64,000 nucleotides of DNA from Endoryza sp044226045 (GCA_044226045.1 JBGAHR010000014.1:26771-90770), one strand, 5' to 3'. Counted from the first letter of the stretch, positions 7,618 through 17,490 are shown. Program-made: numbers and translations. The notes: a model not told the origin generated them from the sequence alone.

Positions 7618-10146
7618 TTATTGCCCCACAAGGAACAACGCGTTACAAAACATCAATTTTCCATTTTCCCAGAAACTTCTGAACAGTACATCATCCGCCA
7701 GGTATACCACCGATCCACGGCCAATATCCTGCACACCAAAGAGCAATCCGTCTTTCAGTTTCTCTTTCAATTTTGAACCAACAAAACCGGCCACCTGCGC
7801 GTCTTTTTTAATAACGCCCACATTCCAGCTTCCGTCTTTCAAAAACTCATACACATTATCATCCTGCTTGAGCGTATAATAGAATCCGGGATAACCAAAA
7901 GCCAGCGGGTGCGAATTATCCAGGTCTACTTTGTAGATGGATCCTGGATTGAAATTAGGAAGGAAATCTCTTTCGCGGTCCTCATAACGGTGGAGAGCAT
8001 CGTAATCGTCCTTGTCTTTCTTATCGTCTTTCTTGTCATCAGATGATTTCATCTTGATACCCCAGTCTCCCCTGCCCAAAGCGGCCACTGCATTTTCCAT
8101 GGCAATGATCTTCCCTCCATTGCTTACCCATTCTTTGAGATTGTCATTTTGTGTCTTGTCGTTCAGGAAACGATAATTTCCATCCGGAAGCACCAGCACA
8201 TCTGTTTGAGATAGCACATTTTTATTAAGATCATTAGCCCACACTACATTGACCGGGTAATTGATCTGGGTTTCAAAGAAATGCCAGATCTCACCCATAC
8301 CAAGAGAAGATACTCCCTCGCCGGCGAGCAAGGTAACACGCGGGGCTTTGATCAGGTGAATTTTATCTGATCCAAAATCAAATCCTTTGTCCACAAATGT
8401 ACTGGGCAGCGCAACATAAGTCTGACGGGCAGCTTGCGTTGCTTCCCTGACGATGGCTTCGAGGTCATTGCCCAATGCCGTATTGCTGGTACGAACTACA
8501 ATGAGAGAACCTTTCTCGAAGGTCTGACCCTGGCTGGTAAAAGGCTGTTCGGTGTACCTCACCTTTACGTTCTTCTTCAACAGGGCAGTCAGCACATTCA
8601 CACTGGCCAGGCCATTCCACCTGATGATGTAGGCAGCCGGGTTGGAGATAGCCGCTCCGCTGGAAGCAATAGCCGCCGGTCCGTTCTTGGAAGTAGCCGT
8701 AATATAAGTTCCAACGCCATAAGTATTCAATCCGAATACAAAGGGCATAGACCAGGCGGTGATATCATAGGTTGCCGAATCACTGATTTTGGAATTGCGC
8801 TCAAACAACACTTTAACCAGGTTGGAATTGGATTGATTGGTATTAACAACGATGTCTCCATCGGTTGTTTTGAAGGATTCGTTCTTGCCAGAAAAATAAT
8901 TCAGTCCGGTATAGTTACCGGCAGTGGTATAGCTCCAGTCGATACCATTGCGATCGAGCAGCTTTTTCAGCCTTTCCAGTCTGTCGCCTTCATCTGCCTT
9001 TACCACATAAGCCTTGAACTCTCCAACAGGAGCAGTGCGGGCCTTGTCGTAATAGGTTTTGAATTCTTTTATCAGCTTTCCTCCGTTGAGGGAGCTCACT
9101 TCTATCGTGGACAATCCTGTTGTGAAATGGTGCGTAAGCCGATCCAGCAGTGTGAGCGTGTCGCCATCGGAATTGATCACGGCGGCGCCTCCCCTGCTAT
9201 GACCACCCTGTTCGAATGTCATACCAATGGCGCCTTTGTATATGGGATAGGTATCGCCATAACTGGGGTAAAACAGATCGAATCTTTCTTTGGTGAAAAA
9301 CAACCAGCCATTCGCATCAAAATACTTGGCGTTGTTTTTTCCAATCATCACCTGGAATTCCCTTTGCCAGTTGGTAATCACTTCATGGTATGGCTCTGCA
9401 GCCGGTGCGAAATAATATGGATTATTATAGCCTTGTTCGTGGAAATCGACGTGCACCTGTGGAAGCCACTGGTTGTATTTGATGATTCGCTGCTGAGTTT
9501 CTACCTGGCTCTGCCAGGCCCAGTCGCGGTTCAGGTCAAAATAATAATGGTTGGGGCGACCTCCGGGCCATGGTTCAACGTGTTCGCGGCTGAATGGAAC
9601 AGGGTTTGGCTTTTTGCCCACTACCGAATTAAACCAGTTTACATAGCGGTCGCGGCCATCGGGATTGATACAGGGGTCCATGATCACGACTGTATTTTTC
9701 AGCCATTCTTTTGTTTTGGCATTACCGGGATTCACCAGTTCCCAAATGGTCTTCATCGCTGCCTCTGAACTGGAGGTTTCATTGCCGTGCACATTGTAGC
9801 TCAGCCAAACAATGACCGGTCCTTTTTCATCGGCTGCCATTTTATCGAGACTGGAGCCAGCCAGACGAAGATTGTTTTTCCGGATGTTTTCGAGGTTGCT
9901 GATATTTTCCGCAGAAGAAATAAATGCCAGCATTAACGGTCTGCCCTCATTGGTCGATCCGTATTGTTCCAGCTTTACCGTTGACGGATTAGTTTCCGCC
10001 ACCTGCCTGAAATAATTCACTACATTAAAATGGGGAGTATAACGTTCACCCAAATGATACCCTAAAAACTGTTCCGGAGATTTGGTTTGTGCAAGAGCCG
10101 AGAAGGTCAACAGCAATCCGGCTATCCATCCTAGACTTTTCTTCAT
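7618..10146 (-). CDS. exported M14-family zinc carboxypeptidase, long form (copy 1)
   Basis: This 842-residue secreted or periplasmic metallopeptidase-like protein starts at 10146, giving a signal peptide (MKKSLGWIAGLLLTFSALAQ). The M14 domain fills the N-terminal 40%. It has the zinc-binding pair in NVHGNETSS (His120, Glu123), substrate-binding NPDGRDRYV, a further zinc-ligand region HVDFHEQGYN, and a candidate catalytic Glu in MTFEQGG. The C-terminal half has two beta-rich parts. One resembles an amidotransferase-like Rossmann fold (RVTLLAGEGVSSLGMGEIWH, DVLVLPDGNYR, VSNGGKIIAME). A Lys/Asp-rich loop (SSDDKKDDKKDKDDYD) is inserted there. A paralogue with the same architecture lies at 45812-48391. 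The substrate is unknown. Confidence 0.87.
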   Translation of the reverse strand: MKKSLGWIAGLLLTFSALAQTKSPEQFLGYHLGERYTPHFNVVNYFRQVAETNPSTVKLEQYGSTNEGRPLMLAFISSAENISNLENIRKNNLRLAGSSLDKMAADEKGPVIVWLSYNVHGNETSSSEAAMKTIWELVNPGNAKTKEWLKNTVVIMDPCINPDGRDRYVNWFNSVVGKKPNPVPFSREHVEPWPGGRPNHYYFDLNRDWAWQSQVETQQRIIKYNQWLPQVHVDFHEQGYNNPYYFAPAAEPYHEVITNWQREFQVMIGKNNAKYFDANGWLFFTKERFDLFYPSYGDTYPIYKGAIGMTFEQGGHSRGGAAVINSDGDTLTLLDRLTHHFTTGLSTIEVSSLNGGKLIKEFKTYYDKARTAPVGEFKAYVVKADEGDRLERLKKLLDRNGIDWSYTTAGNYTGLNYFSGKNESFKTTDGDIVVNTNQSNSNLVKVLFERNSKISDSATYDITAWSMPFVFGLNTYGVGTYITATSKNGPAAIASSGAAISNPAAYIIRWNGLASVNVLTALLKKNVKVRYTEQPFTSQGQTFEKGSLIVVRTSNTALGNDLEAIVREATQAARQTYVALPSTFVDKGFDFGSDKIHLIKAPRVTLLAGEGVSSLGMGEIWHFFETQINYPVNVVWANDLNKNVLSQTDVLVLPDGNYRFLNDKTQNDNLKEWVSNGGKIIAMENAVAALGRGDWGIKMKSSDDKKDDKKDKDDYDALHRYEDRERDFLPNFNPGSIYKVDLDNSHPLAFGYPGFYYTLKQDDNVYEFLKDGSWNVGVIKKDAQVAGFVGSKLKEKLKDGLLFGVQDIGRGSVVYLADDVLFRSFWENGKLMFCNALFLVGQ

Positions 10147-10476
10147 ATCAATAAAATAATAAGGCGTGAATGTAAGCATTTGTGTCTGGAAAAATATGGC
10201 AATGTCTTAGAAATGCGTGCATTATTAACATGAATGGCCGATTATGAGTATAAATGTCCGGCGTTGAACGAACTTCGATAACCATAAATGCAGAAAAAAT
10301 TACAATCAACCGCTATATAACACTCTTTACCAATAAATTTAAATTGGCGAGACGTAAGGCGGTATTAATATCCAACCTATATAATCAGCAGTCCCGGAAC
10401 GGGCTCGGAAGCATTCCGGCGAAAGAAAACCAAACAGTCTGTGGCAGATGCAGCAACTAGTATTAATTTCGCAAAG
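10147..10476. other. divergent intergenic region, no gene recognised
   Basis: This 330-base gap lies between the start of the M14 peptidase (minus) and the metallo-hydrolase (plus), so it must hold both promoters. I see no exact TAnnTTTG box, no hairpin followed by a T run and no repeat array. A 68-codon open frame here has no family features and no convincing start context, so it is not called. Confidence 0.5.
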
Positions 10477-11307
10477 ATGTCTCTGCAGGTTTGTTCGCTC
10501 AATTCTGGAAGTAATGGAAACTGTTACTATATCGGCAACGACCGGGATGCGGTGCTCGTTGATGCCGGGCTATCCTGTCGTGAGACGGAGAAAAGGATGA
10601 ATCGCCTGCAGCTCCATATGGGACTGGTAAGAGCGATCTTCATTTCCCATGAACATTCAGATCACATTACCGGACTGCCGGGTATTGTGAAAAAATACCA
10701 GTTACCAGTCTATATCAACAAACGCACTTATGCCTCCTTAACTGTTCCGTTGGATGAGGTTCACGTAAAAGATTTACGGGAGAGTCATTCCTATTCGTTT
10801 GGCGACATCACGGTAACTGCTTTTAGAAAATTCCATGATGCGGCCGATCCCTATAGTTTTACGATCACCAATGGCAAGGTAAGAATCGGCGTGTTTACGG
10901 ATGTGGGAAGAGCCTGTTCCAAACTGATCCACCATTTTCGCAGTTGCCATGCGATTTTCCTGGAAAGCAACTACTGCCCCGAAATGCTGGAAAACGGCCG
11001 GTATCCGCAATCGCTGAAAGAAAGGATCAGGAACGGCCATGGCCATTTGTCAAACCTGGAAGCCCTGGAGCTTTTCAGAAAACACCGAAGCGCTCATCTC
11101 AGTCATTTATTTCTTTCACACCTGTCGCGCAATAATAACTCCATGGAATTGGTGGAAAGATTGTTTACCGAACAGGCAGGTGATACCCATATCATCATTG
11201 CGTCGAGGTACAAAGAAACGCCGGTTTATAGCATTGAAGCCGGGTCTTCCTCCCTCTCCGGCATCAATAACATTTCCTATCCGCTGGAGCAGTTGAAGCT
11301 GTTTTAA
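10477..11307 (+). CDS. metallo-beta-lactamase fold hydrolase (YycJ/WalJ-like)
   Basis: This 276-residue cytoplasmic protein starts at 10477 (MSLQVCSLNSGSNGNCYYIG), the typical YycJ-type beginning; earlier codons in the frame have no homologous character. The dinuclear metal motif HEHSDH is at about 60-65. Asp and His ligands come later (VFTDVGRA, FLESNYCPEML, GHGHLSN). The family acts as a hydrolase and in Gram-positives is linked to cell-wall/DNA metabolism. In Bacteroidota the substrate is not settled. It stands alone, with a divergent M14 peptidase upstream and a repeat array downstream before a convergent gene. Confidence 0.85.
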   Translation: MSLQVCSLNSGSNGNCYYIGNDRDAVLVDAGLSCRETEKRMNRLQLHMGLVRAIFISHEHSDHITGLPGIVKKYQLPVYINKRTYASLTVPLDEVHVKDLRESHSYSFGDITVTAFRKFHDAADPYSFTITNGKVRIGVFTDVGRACSKLIHHFRSCHAIFLESNYCPEMLENGRYPQSLKERIRNGHGHLSNLEALELFRKHRSAHLSHLFLSHLSRNNNSMELVERLFTEQAGDTHIIIASRYKETPVYSIEAGSSSLSGINNISYPLEQLKLF

Positions 11308-11314
11308 AAGAGAA

Positions 11315-11372
11315 AGCGGTTGGCGGTTTCGCGTTTATCGTTTCAGGTTTATCGTTTCACGGTTTGCGGTTG
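11315..11372. repeat. heptamer array B, first part
   Basis: Degenerate heptamers (GCGTTTATCGTTTCAGGTTT, then ATCGTTTCACGGTTTGCGGT) lie directly after the stop of the metallo-hydrolase gene and in the same orientation as array A. They share the words TTTCGCGTTT, GTTTATCGTTTCA and GGTTTGCGGTT with it. The gap is between convergent genes. Confidence 0.75.
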
Positions 11373-11451
11373 TGAATTTCAGTAGTCAAAATTAAAAATT
11401 AAAAAATGGATCACAGAATGTTTACTTTTTGATTTTTTACTTTTGAATTTT

Positions 11452-11483
11452 AACCATAAACGTTAAACCATAAACGTTAAACC
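11452..11483. repeat. 14-bp tandem repeat (2.3 copies) within array B
   Basis: AACCATAAACGTTA occurs twice back to back (11452-11465 and 11466-11479), followed by a partial AACC. It touches the 3' end of the TonB receptor-OmpA fusion gene on the minus strand. The AT-rich DNA between the two parts of array B shows nothing else. Confidence 0.8.
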
Positions 11484-11485
11484 GT

Positions 11486-14400
11486 TCAATTCCTCACACT
11501 AAACTCCACTCTCCTGTTCTGCGCTCTTCCGGCGGCAGTTTTGTTGTCTCCTATGGGCTTGTCCTGGCCATAGCCGGTGGCGGTGAGCCTGTCGGCTGAA
11601 ATGCCTTTTCCAACAAGATATTTTTTTACTTCTTCGGAACGAGTTTGAGACAGCGCCATGTTCTTTTCAGCCTTTCCGGTATTATCTGTATGACCATCGA
11701 TATTAATAGCCAGCTTGGGATACTTATTCAGAATAACCACCAGTTCATCAAGTTCCTGGGTTGCCTGGCGGGTAAGCTTCGAACTGCCGGTTACAAAGGT
11801 TACGTTCCGGGCATTGAAGTTCATCTCTTCCAGTCTGGGACAACCGAAATTCGAAACGGGTCCGGCAGTTTCCGGGCAACGGTCTTCGTCATCGGCTACT
11901 CCGTCATTGTCCTTGTCTGGTATCGGGCAACCATCATATTTGGCTACTCCCGCAACATCGGGGCATTTGTCTTTTGAATCCTGTATACCATCGCCATCTT
12001 TATCGGGGCAACCATTAAAGGCTTTCGGGCCGGCCACATCGGGGCAGGCGTCATCCTTATCGGCTATACCGTCTCCATCTTTGTCGGGACAGCCTTTCAG
12101 CACTTTAGGTCCGGCCACGGTTGGGCAATCATCCTGGTCGTCGGGAACGCCATCTCCATCTGTGTCTTTAGGAGCCGGTGGCGGAGGCGGTGGTGGCGGA
12201 GGCACGATGACCTTAGCCGGTTTCTTCACACATTTACCCAATTCAAACACATCCACGCTCAGTCGTGCAAAAAGGAACCGGCCATTGAATCCAAACTGGT
12301 TGGCCGAAAACAGGAATCGTCCCCTGTTGGAAGCATCTCTTCCGGCATTGTATCCACCGGTCGTTTTATTGGCACCCAGAGAATTGGATACCGGTGTTGC
12401 ATACACTGAATTCAGTTCGTTTCGGGAGTCTACAAATATGCGGTCGGGATATACGTCGAACAGATTGTTCGCTCCGGCTGATAAATTCAATCCCTGGCAG
12501 ACTTTATAGGTAACTACCAGATCGGTTGTCCATTTTGCACCAAAGGTCTGATCTGTTTGCAGGGCTACATCATTCCAGTAGGCACCGGTTGAGCTGTTTC
12601 TAGAGGCCGGATCAACATTGTTCAGGAAAGTTGTTTCTCCGAAGCGAACAGTACGTGCCAGGAAGCTGATCTTTCGAAGATCATACATGAATGTGATGTT
12701 CAGTTTGGTTTTCGGTTGCGCTACTTCAATCCGTGAACGCTGCTGGCGGTCGAACAAACCTGTCTTGAGGTCATTGGCCGGGTTTTTACTTCCGTCGTTT
12801 TCGCTGGGATTGTTGGCGGGATCGTCTATCACTGAATTGGTTTTAATGGGCCCCACTACACTGTTGTTATTGTAGTTGCCGGCAACCGACAGCGTTGCAT
12901 TGCCTGCTCCCAGGCGAAACCGTTGTGTCACCACCAGGTCAACACCTTTTGTTTCCGTATTCACAGCGTTGGTCCAGAACTGCAAAGCAGTAATGGAAGG
13001 ATCGACGCTATTGCTGTTGAGAATGGTATTCACAAGAGGGTTACTTCTGTTGAATTGAGAAGACAGGACAATACGGTCATTGATGCGAATGAAATAAGCA
13101 TCCAGTGTGAAGGTAGTCGTGCTGGTCAGGTTGCCCACCACACCGGCTGTAACACTTCTGGATGTTTCGGGAGTAAGGGAACCAATTCCAAATGCGTTTC
13201 TCACAACCGGGTTATAGTTGTTCGCTGTCAGCGCTTGTGAAGGCAATCCGGATACAAACTGGGTAGAGAAGTTCTGAAAATAACGCTGGTGAAGGGAAGG
13301 CGCCCGGAAACCGGTGCTGGCAGAGGCACGAACACCTACATTTCGATTGATGTCGTATCGGGCCGCCAGTTTACCACTTACATTATCGTAATTCGCGCCC
13401 ACTTCATCATAGGTTTCATAGCGAAGTGCACCTCCCAGGGTGAGCTTGCCGGATTTCAGCTCGGCATCAGCATATACCGCATAAATGCTGCGGTTAGCAT
13501 TGATAGCATCTGCAGGGCGGAAACCGGGAAACACCTGCGCGCCCGGTACAGCGGGCACCGGAGAGAAAGTGAAATAACCGGAAGTGCCGGGATAAGGAGG
13601 TATGGGCTCCGGTTGTGCCTGCCTGCCTCCATTGATATAGGAATTAGGTTCTCCGGCTTCGATGGTAAATCTTTCGTAACGGTATTCACCACCCAGCGCC
13701 AGATTCAGGGACGTTCTGTCCGTCAGGTCTATCCGCCTGTCGAAATCAAGATTGACTGTATTCTGCAGGAATCCCAACGTGCCGGCATATATTTTCGTTT
13801 GTACATTATTGACAGGTGCCAGGGAAGCATTACCGGTGTTTTCGATGTCGTACCGAAGTGTATTGGATCCACGGGTATTGCTAAAATCAACATCCCATTT
13901 ACCCAATTTCAGATTCAATCCGGCAATAACAGAATAATCAATGATGCGGGTATGTATCTCGGGTAAAAATCCGTCATAATAATAGCGCTGACCGTTGGCT
14001 ATCACGGGTTGCTGGCTCCAGCTGTTCGGATTGCGGCTAAAACCACTTGCGGCACCATTCCTTTGTGAATAACCGCTGGCCATGTACACTTTGGCATTGC
14101 TGCCGATCGGGGCGCCGGCATTCACAAAAGCTCCGATGTTATCACTGGAAGAATTGCCCGCAACAATATTTCTGCGGTTGTAATTGCGGCTATTGACAAT
14201 TGATTTATCCTGGTCCATCAACCAACGATAGTAATCGTTCTGGTTTACACCGGATGGCACGGCCGAAGTAGGTGGCAGGGAGCCGGCATTGCCGAGATAT
14301 ATCAGCGGAATATTGTCCAGACCGCTCCTGTTGGTACCGTCTCTTTTGAGCCATTGACCACTGGCATTCACATAAGCGCCGTTTTTCCATCCCCATCCTC

Positions 14401-15277
14401 CGGAGAAATCGATCTGGCGATTCAAACCGTCTTCTATTTTCGTTCCTCCCGCGTATGGCATGTTGGTGAAATTCTGTCCCACCATGGTAGAGATGTTCAG
14501 CCCCTTATAATTCTTTTTCAATACCACGTTGATTACACCAGCTATTGCATCCGAACCATATTGGGCAGCGGCGCCATCTCTCAACACTTCTATTCTTTCG
14601 ATGGCAGAAGCGGGAATGGCATTCAGATCAGTTCCTACAGATCCGCGACCCACCGAGCCGTTGATATTTACGAGTGCTGTATTGTGCCGACGTTTTCCAT
14701 TGATCAAAACCAATGTCTGATCGGGTCCCAGTCCACGCAAACCGGCCGGATCTATATGATCCGTTCCATCGGAGATGGTTTGACGGGCAGACTGGAAAGA
14801 AGGCGCTACATAAGTCAGCATCTGGCTGAGATCGGCCTGCGCAAACTGTTTTACTTCCCGGGCATTGATCACATCAACCGGTACTACCGTGTTTAATTTA
14901 CTACGCGGCTGTCGTGAACGTGAACCCACCACTACCACATCTGTCAGATCACCACTTACATTCAGACTGGCATTCTGCTCAACGGTCTGCCCTGACGATA
15001 CCGTTACCTGGAATCGTTGTGCTGTGGCGCCCACATAAGTAACCACAACGGTATAAGTACCGGGTTTTACTTTCAGTGAATAGGTTCCGACGGCATCTGT
15101 CAGCGTACCGCCTCTTTGACCTTCCAACGTAACAGAGGCCCCGCTCAGCGGATTGCCATTGGCATCCTGTACTTTCCCTTTGATGGTTCCGGGAGATTGT
15201 GCGAAAACAGATTGAAAAAAGAAAAGTGAAAGAATGGCAAGGCCTGCACTACGGAGTAAGTAGATGAATTTTCTCAT
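11486..15277 (-). CDS. TonB-dependent receptor fused to TSP3 repeats and an OmpA domain
   Basis: This 1263-residue outer-membrane protein has a signal peptide ending near QSVFAQ. A carboxypeptidase-regulatory domain follows (about 30-110, IKGKVQDANGNPLSGASVTL), then a receptor plug (VLINGKRRHN, AIPASAIERIEVLRDGAAAQ) and a 22-strand-type barrel. The barrel ends near residue 1010 (FNGRFLFARLSVDVF). Instead of stopping there, a polyproline linker (nine Pro) leads to four thrombospondin type-3-like acidic repeats (DTDGDGVPDDQDDCP and three more) and a C-terminal OmpA domain (about 1150-1263) with IDGHTDNTGKAEKN and AGRAQNRRVEFSV. Receptor barrels have periplasmic C-termini, so the OmpA domain would sit where peptidoglycan is, implying a tethered receptor. 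The substrate is unknown. It is one uninterrupted frame. Confidence 0.92.
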   Translation of the reverse strand: MRKFIYLLRSAGLAILSLFFFQSVFAQSPGTIKGKVQDANGNPLSGASVTLEGQRGGTLTDAVGTYSLKVKPGTYTVVVTYVGATAQRFQVTVSSGQTVEQNASLNVSGDLTDVVVVGSRSRQPRSKLNTVVPVDVINAREVKQFAQADLSQMLTYVAPSFQSARQTISDGTDHIDPAGLRGLGPDQTLVLINGKRRHNTALVNINGSVGRGSVGTDLNAIPASAIERIEVLRDGAAAQYGSDAIAGVINVVLKKNYKGLNISTMVGQNFTNMPYAGGTKIEDGLNRQIDFSGGWGWKNGAYVNASGQWLKRDGTNRSGLDNIPLIYLGNAGSLPPTSAVPSGVNQNDYYRWLMDQDKSIVNSRNYNRRNIVAGNSSSDNIGAFVNAGAPIGSNAKVYMASGYSQRNGAASGFSRNPNSWSQQPVIANGQRYYYDGFLPEIHTRIIDYSVIAGLNLKLGKWDVDFSNTRGSNTLRYDIENTGNASLAPVNNVQTKIYAGTLGFLQNTVNLDFDRRIDLTDRTSLNLALGGEYRYERFTIEAGEPNSYINGGRQAQPEPIPPYPGTSGYFTFSPVPAVPGAQVFPGFRPADAINANRSIYAVYADAELKSGKLTLGGALRYETYDEVGANYDNVSGKLAARYDINRNVGVRASASTGFRAPSLHQRYFQNFSTQFVSGLPSQALTANNYNPVVRNAFGIGSLTPETSRSVTAGVVGNLTSTTTFTLDAYFIRINDRIVLSSQFNRSNPLVNTILNSNSVDPSITALQFWTNAVNTETKGVDLVVTQRFRLGAGNATLSVAGNYNNNSVVGPIKTNSVIDDPANNPSENDGSKNPANDLKTGLFDRQQRSRIEVAQPKTKLNITFMYDLRKISFLARTVRFGETTFLNNVDPASRNSSTGAYWNDVALQTDQTFGAKWTTDLVVTYKVCQGLNLSAGANNLFDVYPDRIFVDSRNELNSVYATPVSNSLGANKTTGGYNAGRDASNRGRFLFSANQFGFNGRFLFARLSVDVFELGKCVKKPAKVIVPPPPPPPPPAPKDTDGDGVPDDQDDCPTVAGPKVLKGCPDKDGDGIADKDDACPDVAGPKAFNGCPDKDGDGIQDSKDKCPDVAGVAKYDGCPIPDKDNDGVADDEDRCPETAGPVSNFGCPRLEEMNFNARNVTFVTGSSKLTRQATQELDELVVILNKYPKLAINIDGHTDNTGKAEKNMALSQTRSEEVKKYLVGKGISADRLTATGYGQDKPIGDNKTAAGRAQNRRVEFSVRN

Positions 15278-15450
15278 AAGCTGACTCAGTTTGGTTTGAT
15301 TAGTGGCCCTCCACAGTGATAAAGGATCTATAGGAAAGATATACTATTTTCTCTAAAATTGATTCAAAAAATAAGAGGTTCCGGCACGCCGTCAAAAGCA
15401 CAAGCATGTTCAAACTTTACTATTTTTAGCATTCAAACAAGTCGAACCAG

Positions 15451-17163
15451 ATGAAATATACATTCAACCTTCTCGTACTCTTTTTACTGTTTTCCTTCCA
15501 GGGCCTTGCACAGAAAAAACCGATCATAGGAAAGGCCGTTAACCCTTACCGGTACCAGGTAGAAAAGAAAGTAAATTGCACACATGGGGCGGTTGTTTCT
15601 GCGCATCCGTTAGCCAGCCAGGTGGGCGTGGAAATATTGAAAGCGGGAGGCAATGCGATCGATGCGGCCATTGCCACACAACTCGCGCTGGCAGTTGTTT
15701 ACCCCGGGGCCGGTAATATTGGAGGTGGTGGCTTCCTGGTAGCCCGGCTGCAAAATGGCACCAACCTGACGCTTGACTACCGGGAGATGGCTCCTGGTAA
15801 GGCTTCCCGAGACATGTACCTCGATTCCGCCGGAAAAGCCATCACACAGTTAAGTATCGACGGACACCTGGCAAGTGGTGTTCCGGGAACAGTGGCAGGT
15901 CTTTTTGCCGCCCACAAATACGGGAAACTTCCTTTTAAAATGCTTATTCAACCCGCTATCGACCTGGCAGAAAAAGGTTTCGTCATCACAGCATCGGAAG
16001 CGTCGGGTTTGAATAGTACAGCCGGTGATTTCAAAAAATTAAATACCCAGTTACCCGCATTTGTAAAGCAGGGCGGGTGGAAAGCCGGTGATACACTGAT
16101 CCAGAAAGAACTGGCTGCCACCTTGAAACGAATAAGAGACAAAGGGCAAAAAGGATTTTACGAAGGAGAAACCGCCCGGCTGATTGTAGAAGAAATGAAA
16201 AGAGGCAAGGGAATCATAACCCTGGAAGATTTAAAAAGCTACCAGGCCAAGTTCCGCGAACCGGTCGTTTTCAATTACAAGGGATACGAAATTCTGACCA
16301 TGCCTCTGCCGAGCAGTGGTGGTGTACTGTTGCCGCAAATGATGAAAATGATTGAGGACAAACCTATCAAATCTTATGGCTTCCAAACGGCCGAATCCGT
16401 TCAGCTGATGACCGAAGTGGAACGCAGGGCCTATGCAGACCGGGCGAAATACCTCGGAGATATCGACTTCTATAAAGTGCCGGTAAAGAAACTTACCAGT
16501 GACGAATATGCGAAACAAAGAATCAGTGATTATGTGCCGGGCAAAGCTGGCAGCAGCCAGCAAACCGTTGCCGGTGTCATCGCGGAAAGTGAGGAAACCA
16601 CTCACCTCAGTGTATACGACGAAAATGGAAATGCGGTCGCAGTGACCACTACCCTCAATGGCGGCTATGGTTCCCGTACGGTAGTGGGCGGCGCCGGCTT
16701 TTTGCTCAATAACGAAATGGATGATTTCAGCGTAAAACCGGGAGTGCCGAACATGTATGGAGCGGTTGGTGCGGATGCAAATGCCATTCAGCCTGGGAAA
16801 AGAATGCTGAGCTCCATGACACCCACTATCGTGATGAAAAACAATAAGCCATTTGTGGTAGCGGGTACGCCCGGTGGCACTACCATTACTACTTCGGTAT
16901 TTCAAACCCTGGTCAATATCCTGGAATTCGATATGAATGCCGATGATGCCGTCAACAAACCGAAATTCCATCACCAGTGGCTGCCCGATGTGGTGTATGT
17001 TGAAAGAAACTTCAATGCAGACACCCGGAAAAAACTGGAAGAAATGGGATATAAGATCGTTCAACGAGGTCAGATCGGCAGAACAGAAGTCATACTGATC
17101 CGCGACGGCAATATTGAAGCGGTGGGGGATCACCGGGGAGATGATCATGCGGCGGGATACTGA
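15451..17163 (+). CDS. ggt: gamma-glutamyltransferase
   Basis: This 570-residue exported N-terminal-nucleophile enzyme transfers or hydrolyses gamma-glutamyl groups from glutathione and related compounds. The signal peptide is MKYTFNLLVLFLLFSFQGLA. The large-subunit motifs are clear (GAVVSAHPLASQVGVEILKA, GNAIDAAIATQLAL, NIGGGGFLV). Self-cleavage should occur before Thr383 in EETTHLSVYD, giving the small subunit with TTTLNGGYGSRTV and the lid/glycine region AGTPGGTTITTSVFQ. Length is normal. Only one gene of this family is seen here. It is transcribed alone into a repeat-filled convergent gap. Confidence 0.95.
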   Translation: MKYTFNLLVLFLLFSFQGLAQKKPIIGKAVNPYRYQVEKKVNCTHGAVVSAHPLASQVGVEILKAGGNAIDAAIATQLALAVVYPGAGNIGGGGFLVARLQNGTNLTLDYREMAPGKASRDMYLDSAGKAITQLSIDGHLASGVPGTVAGLFAAHKYGKLPFKMLIQPAIDLAEKGFVITASEASGLNSTAGDFKKLNTQLPAFVKQGGWKAGDTLIQKELAATLKRIRDKGQKGFYEGETARLIVEEMKRGKGIITLEDLKSYQAKFREPVVFNYKGYEILTMPLPSSGGVLLPQMMKMIEDKPIKSYGFQTAESVQLMTEVERRAYADRAKYLGDIDFYKVPVKKLTSDEYAKQRISDYVPGKAGSSQQTVAGVIAESEETTHLSVYDENGNAVAVTTTLNGGYGSRTVVGGAGFLLNNEMDDFSVKPGVPNMYGAVGADANAIQPGKRMLSSMTPTIVMKNNKPFVVAGTPGGTTITTSVFQTLVNILEFDMNADDAVNKPKFHHQWLPDVVYVERNFNADTRKKLEEMGYKIVQRGQIGRTEVILIRDGNIEAVGDHRGDDHAAGY

Positions 17164-17183
17164 GAGCAATGCGCCAATGTGAT

Positions 17184-17357
17184 AATTGGTCAATGAGCCA
17201 ATGGATGATTACGGATTACGGATGACGGATGACGGATGGAATACAATTTGTCAATTCGTCAATTGGTCAATGAGCCAATGGATGATTACGGATGACGGAT
17301 TACGAATGACGGATGGAATACAATTTGTCAATTCGTCAATTGGTCAATGAGCCAATG
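17184..17357. repeat. 77-bp tandem repeat, two full copies plus 20 bp (array C, first part)
   Basis: AATTGGTCAATGAGCCAATG begins at 17184, 17261 and 17338, exactly 77 bases apart. The two full units differ at about three positions. Each unit contains a GATTACG/GATGACG heptamer run, then GGAATACAATTTG and TCAATTCGTC. The same module order is seen at 48441-48900 and 60094-60200. Confidence 0.9.
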
Positions 17358-17400
17358 AGCTGAAGCAAATTCAAAAATCAAAAATTGAGGCATCAGTAAC

Positions 17401-17490
17401 GGCAAACCGCAAACTGCAAACCGCAAACCGCAAACTGCAAACCGACAACCACTGTGAAGCGCTAAACGATATACGCTAAACGATGAACGC
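17401..17490. repeat. heptamer array C, second part
   Basis: AAACCGC/AAACTGC heptamers (GGCAAACCGCAAACTGCAAA onward) are followed by GCTAAACGATATACGCTAAA-type words. They are the reverse complement of the array A and B words. The block completes the 356-base gap between two convergent genes, in which I see no gene. Confidence 0.78.

Noticed and set aside
8434..9768. 444-codon open frame opposite the M14 peptidase gene
   Set aside because: It lies fully antisense to a gene with clear zinc-site motifs, encodes no recognisable domain, and its openness follows from the codon use of the real gene.
10254..10460. 68-codon frame in the divergent gap
   Set aside because: No recognisable features, and it occupies the region needed for the promoters of both flanking genes.
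11715..12509. 264-codon open frame opposite the TSP3/OmpA part of the receptor fusion
   Set aside because: The frame reads as Ser/Pro/Gly-rich low complexity mirroring the acidic repeats and proline run on the other strand.
17184..17357. CRISPR array
   Set aside because: The 77-bp units are contiguous without unique spacers, and no cas genes are present.
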